DNA of 64,000 bases. It comes from Trachythela sp. YZ-2020. Taxonomy: Eukaryota > Cnidaria > Anthozoa > Malacalcyonacea > Clavulariidae. Of the stretch, positions 57,585 to 64,000 are shown in pieces; the stretch's first letter is position 1; each line of letters opens with the position of its first letter. A program made the translations under genes and the position numbers. The stretch spans positions 10,515,501 to 10,579,500 of the forward strand of contig JADLSH010000393.1 in the NCBI GenBank assembly GCA_016169945.1. Direction: 5' to 3'. Under the pieces are notes generated by a model that saw nothing but the letters and a program-made list of their open reading frames with translations, searched no databases and was not told where the DNA came from.

Positions 57585-57806
57585 ATGTATGCTTTGCATG
57601 TTTCTCATTTATATGATTTTTTTGCTTGATAACATCTATTTTTCTCAAGTTTTATTTCAAAGACAAAGGAAAATGTACTATACGTCTCTAGTGTATTGAA
57701 TATATATCTCGTTTGAACAGCAATAAATAATAAATATCATTGATATTTTCACCAACGAAAAAGGAAATTTAGATTTGGGCAGTGGAAGCACTACCGTCAA
57801 ATCAAC

Positions 57807-59252
57807 ATGGCCGCTCAAGTTTGCAACGATACAAGTGATTCAGTTGAATTATGTCCTGTCAGAGGTCTTTACTTGAAGCCTGTGACAAAACTAACGATTC
57901 TAGTAGGTTTACCAGAGATAAGGGAAGTTGGAATAACAATTTCAAATTGGGAAGTTATGGAGAAAGTCAAATCTATGGTCGCTCCAGTTCAGTTCAGTGT
58001 GCTGAGAGTTGTGGAGTCTTCACTAGAAAAAATTCAGTTTGAAGCCGAAGTTGATACGAAATCACTGTTAGCTAGAACTATTACGAAACTGGATGGTAAT
58101 ATGATCAAGTTGAGTGGTTTAGCAGACGCTCTAAAAGTACGTGCCTATGAATCAAAACTGAAATATCCTATCAAACATGACTGGCAGGCTTTCTTCAGAG
58201 ATGCTAAAGATTTGAATGAATGGAAACCCGGGGAAAGACCAGACACTATTCATGTAAAAGGCTTACCATCCAAGTGGTTCAGTGATGAAAAATCTGGAAA
58301 TAAACCAGTCAAAGAAGTGATTGTTAGTGTGTTTGAGAAATTTGGAAAGATACGTTATCTAGATGTGCCAAGTTTAGATCCGTATAGAGCACGTATCACC
58401 AAACAACATCAGCCTAACTTTCAGACCTTTTGCTTTGGTTCTGAGCTGCATTTTGAAGTGTATATTCAATATGAAGATTACCAGGGGTTTGTTAATGCTA
58501 TGAAAGGGTTAAAGGGAATGAAATTATTGTTAATGTCTGAAGGAAGCAAGGCAGCGACGGCAGCAGTTTGGTTTGATTTTGATAAAACATGTCATCTAAG
58601 TGAGACAAACATCAGGAAAAGAAATGCAGAAAGAAGACGTTTGATAGAACAAGACAGGTTGGAGGAACTTAGGAAAGCACAAGCAAAGAAAGAACAAGAA
58701 GAAAGAGAAAAAGAAGAGAGAAGGAAGGCAGAAGAACATGCTGCTGAATTATTAAGACAAATGCAAGAAAACAAACGAAAGAAAGAAGAAAGGAGAAAAG
58801 CCAGAGAAGAAAGACGTAGGCAGAAACGAGAGGAGAAGAAAAGACTAGAAAAAGAACGTAAAGAAAGAGAAAAACAGATGCTGCTGGAAAAAGAACGCAT
58901 CGAAAAATTACAAGATACACAAGCGAGGAATGTTTGTGAGGAACTTTTTCAAAGAATTGGTGATATGCTTGCTGAGGAAGAAGAGACAAGAAGAAAGCGG
59001 GAGGAAGAACTTTCTATCTTAGCTCAAATCAAAGAAAAGAAAGAAAAATTAGAACAGGAATTGAGAAAGAAAGAAGAAGTTGAAAAAATGAAAAAGAAAC
59101 AAATGGAAGCTGATGAACAACAATTACGAGATAAACTTCGTAAAAATCTGCAAGTCATGAAGGAAAGAAAAGCTGAACTCGAAAGAGAGATATTGCGGAA
59201 ACAAATCCAGGGAAAAATAAAAATGGTGTCAGTTATTAAAACAGATACTTAG
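57807..59252 (+). CDS. AKAP17A: A-kinase anchor protein 17A (XE7/SFRS17A) orthologue, intronless
   Basis: 481 codons, single exon. The start MAAQVCNDTSDSVELCP and the following GLYLKPVTKLTI, ISNWEVMEK, HDWQAFFRDAKDLNE and ERPDTIHVKGLPSKWF match the vertebrate protein in order. Residues about 145-260 are an RRM-like region (VFEKFGKIRYLDVPSLDPYR). Residues 265-475 are a long charged coiled coil. Known: the human protein is a nuclear splicing regulator that anchors PKA. A candidate amphipathic PKA-binding helix is at about 374-391 (NVCEELFQRIGDMLAEE). The vertebrate RS-rich tail is absent; the protein ends right after the coiled coil. No lesion is seen. The lack of introns could be ancestral or due to retroposition. 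Confidence 0.95.
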   Translation: MAAQVCNDTSDSVELCPVRGLYLKPVTKLTILVGLPEIREVGITISNWEVMEKVKSMVAPVQFSVLRVVESSLEKIQFEAEVDTKSLLARTITKLDGNMIKLSGLADALKVRAYESKLKYPIKHDWQAFFRDAKDLNEWKPGERPDTIHVKGLPSKWFSDEKSGNKPVKEVIVSVFEKFGKIRYLDVPSLDPYRARITKQHQPNFQTFCFGSELHFEVYIQYEDYQGFVNAMKGLKGMKLLLMSEGSKAATAAVWFDFDKTCHLSETNIRKRNAERRRLIEQDRLEELRKAQAKKEQEEREKEERRKAEEHAAELLRQMQENKRKKEERRKAREERRRQKREEKKRLEKERKEREKQMLLEKERIEKLQDTQARNVCEELFQRIGDMLAEEEETRRKREEELSILAQIKEKKEKLEQELRKKEEVEKMKKKQMEADEQQLRDKLRKNLQVMKERKAELEREILRKQIQGKIKMVSVIKTDT

Positions 59253-61262
59253 TAATTAATATTGAACTAAGGAAACATCAACTTAATGGGAACATGTATA
59301 GTAAATAATAAGTATATTTGCTTTTAAAAATTGTGTTGGGTTTTAAAATACACGTATATTTCTAGAGGCGTGTATATATCTGACTATTATTTAATAAATA
59401 TGAGGAAAAAGCTCACTGTTTAAGTTACTTTGAAGAAGCAAGTTCTTAAATTAAACAACTAATTGTGTAAAATTTCGTGTTTTTACCGATACAGGGTGTA
59501 TCAAAAAATAGGTAATCCAACCTCGGCATGCTATCGCGCGCATAATATTTAGTTTATAGATTTACCTTTTCCACACAAATATAGATCAGGCTTTAGCTGT
59601 CAAATGACACCAAATGGCCCAATACGATTCGATGAAAAAAGAGTGGTCGAAATAGGGCTGTTCGGTATACCGATATACCGAAAATATCGGTATGGAATCC
59701 AATATCGGTATGAGGTTTTCAGTCATACCGATATACTGAAATTTCCAATGTACCGGAATTTTTCGGTATACAAAAATTTTTGATATGCCGAAATCATCGA
59801 TTTTGTTGCAGTACAATGCAAAGAAGTGGTGTCTGTCTACACTCGCTTGGTACTATCAAATAGCAAATGCCAAATCGATGTTTGAAAAGGCGAATTGCTG
59901 AAATTCCTTCGAAATTGTTTCCACATTTCATAATCTAAATATTGAAATTTCTATTAAGAGGATGTTAACTAACATTCAACGAAGGTACAGTCACAAGGCT
60001 GTTCTTGTAACATTGCAGATCCTTCAATGTCGCTCACATGACCTTGATTAGAAAACAGGAGATGTACTTGTGCACGTGTACCGTGGGATATTGCAGACTG
60101 CGCGATTTTATATTTCTTTATGATTTTTCTACCCTTCAATGCTTCATTCTTCCTGCCAATGTGAACAGTTTCTAGGACAAGCAGTTCGCCATTTTTTCAG
60201 CCTTGAAATTGTAACGGCCATTCTTCATTATGTAGGAAGTAATCTCATTTAAGAGGAAAGCAATATAAAGTGAAGCAATATAAAGTGAAGCAATAATTTC
60301 GTTTCTTTAGAACCATGTACTATTAATACTACAGTTCTTTCTAATAAGCTAGTTTTTTTTTGTATATACATACTTCTGTTTTACTGTTGAATATTGGTGT
60401 GCTAACATTTATGATAAATCTAACATGTTCGACATGAGACATGTAACCCGAAGAGAAACAGCATGATAGCGTCAAAGAAAATTGATTTGATATAAATTCT
60501 GTATTTTTCTAAATATGGTCAAAAGTTATTATTACATTATTTTAGGCATGTTACTTGCACAAAAAATTTAGAATTCGGGCTCGGGTCAATTTTAATTTTC
60601 TTTGATAAGATGCATGTTTCGCACAGGAATTCTTTTGTTTTGAAAGAAATATAATGTTCGAACAAGAGATGAATTTGGACCCAACACTGCATAATCACTA
60701 AATCTTCTTTTGAATTTATTCGAATCCTTGACAATCGACTCTTCAGAAGCTGTATTAAATCACCGTACTAGAATTAACACTGAAGTAAGAAATATAGTGG
60801 CGGACACTTTGCGAGATACTGGGTGTGCGGATTTACGTTGCGAGTTTATTCCCAAATTCATTCGCTAAAAATGTCCTTTCTCAAACTTTTTGGCCCTGAT
60901 ACCTGTTACGTTCTGTTACGCAAATTTATTTGGTATATTTTAGAAAACATTGTAACCGCTGCTTAGTCACTTTCTTTCCACTCCTCCTATTGTCCGCCAC
61001 TGTATCAAAACTATTGTCCTATGCTACAAATTAACTAGTCCATGTGAATCACTTTGTCCCAAATCAAGCTATTAAATTAGAGTATAATTTATATAATATA
61101 TAGATAATAGTGCCAACTATGTGTCGCGTAATGCTACTCTTCCTCTTCTTCAATAAAAAGATCTGATTCTATCCTTCCCGAAATCATTTTACTAAATAGA
61201 GAGGGAGATGTCATGTGATCTTTTCCTCTTATAGTGTAATTGTTTCTTTTTATCTGTGTCGT
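59253..61262. other. Intergenic region between AKAP17A and PGRMC
   Basis: Presumably holds the 3' UTRs of both convergent genes. One structure is visible: a cluster of CGGTAT/ATACCG palindromic units at 59661-59772. I see no gene or RNA. Confidence 0.45.
59661..59772. repeat. Cluster of CGGTAT/ATACCG palindromic units
   Basis: About nine copies of cggtat or its complement ataccg (some diverged) within 112 bp, in both orientations, giving many possible small hairpins. This type of sequence is common inside dispersed repeats of animals; its element is not identified here. Confidence 0.7.
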
Positions 61263-61516
61263 CTATTTTTTCTTATCATCTTCTTCCTCTGTTTCAGATT
61301 CTTCATATTGTTTTGGTTTTTCTCCAGGTTTCAATAATGATCCAATATGATCATATCTCTCCATGAATTGCATTTCCCATTCTTTCAGTGACTCCAGTTG
61401 CATACTGTTGAGATCAGATAAATCATCATACTCATCTTTCACTGCACTTATATCAGCACTGAATGTTGCTAACCCTCGACTCGCATCATGACCAGCAAAT
61501 GCTGAATATGGACCAC
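61263..61516 (-). CDS. Membrane-associated progesterone receptor component (PGRMC), last exon
   Basis: The minus-strand exon starts after AG at 61518-61517 and ends at TAG (61265-61263). Its 83 residues read GPYSAFAGHDASRGLATFSA, KDEYDDLSDLNSMQLESLKE, then YDHIGSLLKPGEKP, and an acidic tail (EESETEEEDDKKK). This is the second half of the cytochrome b5-like haem-binding domain and the C-terminus of PGRMC1/2. Known: PGRMC proteins are one-pass ER membrane proteins that bind haem and support cytochrome P450s. The transmembrane segment and the first half of the domain must lie upstream on the minus strand. I did not find them in the remaining 2.5 kb, so the gene probably extends beyond the window. 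Confidence 0.92.
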
Positions 61517-61639
61517 CTTAACACAACGAATAACAACAAGTTTCAACCAGGGTATTTATAAATGTGCCCTCGTGCACTCTACTTTGCTACATTACTCTGT
61601 CTTATGCCAGATAATTTTACTCCTCAAGGGAATTAAATG

Positions 61640-62060
61640 TCTATGGTTTAAAACAGGGTAATCTGCCCAATTATGGGTACACATATTCTAAATTTTGGGC
61701 ATCTCGCTCGATAGAACTGAATGTTGATGGTGTTTGTAGATGGAAATTTCGAGCAAAAATTATATACATATTTTTTACCTAACCTGGAGTTGCAAAAAAT
61801 GCAACTATAGGCCCTCTTTACCCTTAAACTGTCAAACACTGGCATCACCCTAGTATATATACATGATCTTGTGGTTTGCTCTTGACAACTGGACTCTGTA
61901 GCTGCTCAGTTGGCAAAGCGCTGCACCGGAATCACAGGACCGCAGGTTCAATTCCTGCCAGAGGGCCTATAGTTGCATTTTTTGCAACTGCTCCTGGTTC
62001 GTCCAAAAATATGTATATAATTTTTGCTCAAAAATTCCATCTACAAACACCACCAATAAT
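61640..62060 (+). repeat. tRNA-derived repeat, copy E, within an inverted repeat
   Basis: The core at 61891-61968 keeps A-box-like (gctcagttggc) and B-box (GGTTCAATTCC) sequences, with a 3-base insertion in the A-box region. It is enclosed by inverted copies of ttgtagatggaaatttcgag / ctcaaaaattccatctacaa at about 61735 and 62031. Both sides also carry a gagggcctatagttgcattt block. The family therefore combines a pol III-like head with a foldback body. It lies just upstream of the PGRMC exon, in its intron. Confidence 0.65.
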
Positions 62061-62599
62061 CTGCCTATATCTCTTGTTAACCCAATACATCACAATATGC
62101 CTTTCTTTGTTATGTTACTCTTCCTAATGCCAAATGAAAGGGCAGATATTTTTACTCACCAAGGCAAGAGGGTTGGGAACACTTTTTCAACGATGGGAAG
62201 TAGCTACAATATATATGTATATTTTTGACAGTTGATAAGATTTGACAGTTGATTCAAACATCAAATGTATTTGTTTGAGTTCCTTTTTGTTGGCAACTGC
62301 CACAAAAATTTGTCCCATATTTTCTCAACCAAATACATTAGATAATGGACTGATCACAAATGCAAAACTCATTATAATTCAGACAATTAAAGAAGATTCT
62401 AGGCAAGTTTGACTTGAGTGTATTGATTTCCATTCAGTGGTGGATACTTAATATTAGGGGGGGGGGAGGAGGATGACTGCCCTGCCTCCAAACTATTTCT
62501 GAAAGTCTTTGAATGTTAGCTGATTAACTGTGTTACAAAGCTGTAGCAATGATTTTACAACCAAAGTGAGTAAATTTGCATGAAATTTACAAAGGTTTT

Positions 62600-62848
62600 A
62601 CTGTCGATGCAATGGAAGTGTTGATAAAATATTGCATCAATTATTTTCCTCATGTTGATCAATACATTTGCTCAAAAATTGCTCAACTTCCTGTTTACTA
62701 GCATACTTGTTCCCAATTGGTCAATCAATCACTGAAATGAAATGCCATTGGTCGATTCACACACACAGGAAGTTGAGCAAATGTACTGATCAACTTGAGG
62801 AAAAGAATAGATGCAATATTTTATCAACACTTCCATTGCATCGACAGT
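62600..62848. mobile_element. 249-bp foldback MITE, TA-flanked
   Basis: The left arm starts actgtcgatgcaatggaagt at 62600 and the right arm ends with its complement at 62848. Pairing continues inward through gttgataaaatattgcatc and gttgatcaatacatttgctc to about 62700 and 62770, with small interruptions. The ends abut TA on each side, as in Tc1/mariner-type MITEs. No coding capacity. Confidence 0.8.
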
Positions 62849-64000
62849 AAGCAGCAACAAAAAAACAACCTAAATTTGCAATTGGGGCCCCAATATTTTC
62901 AAAACATACTGTTTGCTGGGGCTTATATACAGGGAGTGTTTCAGGTTGACAACTGGGGTTGACCTGAACTAAGTTAGCTATAAAATCCTGCAATTTCATG
63001 AAAAAAATTCAGCCTAAAATTAAAAGCATATGCTTCAGAGAAAACCTTTCAGAGGTCTATTGGACAAATCTTGGAGATTTACATCCATATACATGGTTCT
63101 GCCCGCGATGGGCGGCAATGCCCAGCACTCATCAGTGCTGCCCAGCAGATGCTGCACTCGCATATAAAATATGCAATAAAGAAACATGTATAGTGGATTT
63201 TGTTTACGTAAACAATATTATTGATGATCATTTGGTGTAATTTAACAACAGAGAGCCAGATTTAATTATCTTATGACCATTAAATTAGGCCACCAAGAAT
63301 CTGGCACTGACTTGGTCCTGAGCAGAACCCTGGTATATTGATAATATTGAAATATGTTCAGTATTTGCAGTACTTATTGAGTGTGCACAGCAGCTTTAAA
63401 GCATGTGGAAGTCGTCATAAATAGCAATGTAAGCATTGACTTCACAATCGCCACTATCAATTTCTGTCAGTTGTTTGGCTCTTTCTTAATATCTTGAACT
63501 TTGGTGAGAATTAGGCTTGAAATTTGATTTGAAGTTTGAAACTTTCCAGAGTGGAAAATAATCAAAATTCCAGTACTATTGGAATAATTTTTCAATACTG
63601 CAACAACGTACATTCAATTTCACCCCTAAGTTCATATCACTCATATATAATGTATCGAAATGCTTATAGCTTGGTATTCCTGGCAAGCTTGCATTTGACT
63701 TCATGACTGCCATTTTTGAGCAACATTAACAAGAATCTCATTAAGACTCGATTAAGGGTTCAAGAGTCAAATATTGTGTCCTATAGTCCTCTTCCAGTTT
63801 TCATGAGAAACATTTAGGCGTGTGCGCTATTACTAGTGTACTTTAAAAACAATACAGAATTTTTAATTATACAAATTATCCGCTATTAGGGCCTGACGTT
63901 TTTGGTAGGGTGGGAGGGCGGAACCGGGGGGTTTTGTAAGAGACGTCATATTGACGTCTTTTTGGCAGAAACGTATAGTTGACGCTTCCCTAAGACATTA
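62849..64000. other. Right end of window; nothing recognised
   Basis: Probably intron or upstream sequence of the PGRMC gene. No upstream PGRMC exon (haem-domain first half, transmembrane segment) was found. A G-rich patch at about 63900-63940 (gggcggaaccgggggg) resembles the patch at 35.55 kb and may be one end of a related repeat. Confidence 0.3.

Larger units (their letters stand above)
56801..57806. promoter_or_regulatory. Divergent intergenic region between the TPR gene and AKAP17A
   Basis: About 1 kb between two start codons pointing away from each other, so both promoters should be here or in nearby 5' UTR. It holds the foldback with telomere-like repeats (56827-57036), just upstream of the TPR start, and a hAT-type MITE (57190-57584). 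I cannot point to a TATA box or other promoter element with confidence. Confidence 0.5.

Noticed and set aside
58592..58989. Minus-strand ORFs of about 100 codons, leucine/serine-rich
   Set aside because: Antisense of the Lys/Glu-rich coiled coil of AKAP17A; the composition is explained by the complement of GAA/AAA codons.

Overview
This is an animal nuclear contig, AT-rich, with intron-split genes, LTR, non-LTR and Penelope-like retroelements, MITE-like foldbacks and tRNA-derived repeats. Best guess is a cnidarian, probably an anthozoan. The support is a somatomedin-B adhesion-GPCR-like relic, a Crypton-type N-terminal fragment, the BEL/Pao and Penelope mix, and metazoan ciliary and innate-immunity genes. 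Nothing bacterial or viral as such is present.

Layout. (1) About 0.65-20.4 kb, minus strand: an LBP/BPI-family gene rebuilt here from 11 phase-consistent exons (plus one tentative), ending in a stop at 652. Its introns hold a truncated BEL/Pao element (about 1.7-6.1 kb) and a head-to-head pair of Penelope-like copies (7.0-12.05 kb), one of them split by a CR1/L2-like insertion. (2) 21.8-26.9 kb, minus: a second, different BEL/Pao relic interrupted by a non-LTR fragment. (3) 27.2-29.2 kb, plus: scattered Ty3/Gypsy RT and integrase fragments. (4) 30.98-53.77 kb, plus: a complete-looking kinesin-2 motor subunit gene, KIF3A orthologue, 19 coding exons and about 730 codons. Its introns hold an 11-bp minisatellite, an antisense adhesion-GPCR pseudogene carrying a non-LTR fragment, a degenerate non-LTR element, a Crypton-like fragment and large palindromes. 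(5) 55.3-59.3 kb: a divergent pair of intronless genes, an unidentified TPR-type protein (minus) and an AKAP17A orthologue (plus). The 1 kb between them carries a telomere-motif foldback and a hAT-type MITE with an exact 8-bp target duplication. (6) 61.26-61.52 kb, minus: the last exon of a PGRMC (progesterone receptor membrane component) gene.

The host genes look unrelated in function: LPS-binding innate immunity, intraflagellar transport, splicing/PKA anchoring and haem-binding membrane protein. The most useful results are the rebuilt LBP/BPI gene, the 21-nt first coding exon of KIF3A, and the layered insertion history. Exon boundaries were set by hand from AG/GT sites, reading phase and remembered family alignment; no alignment software or transcript data were used.
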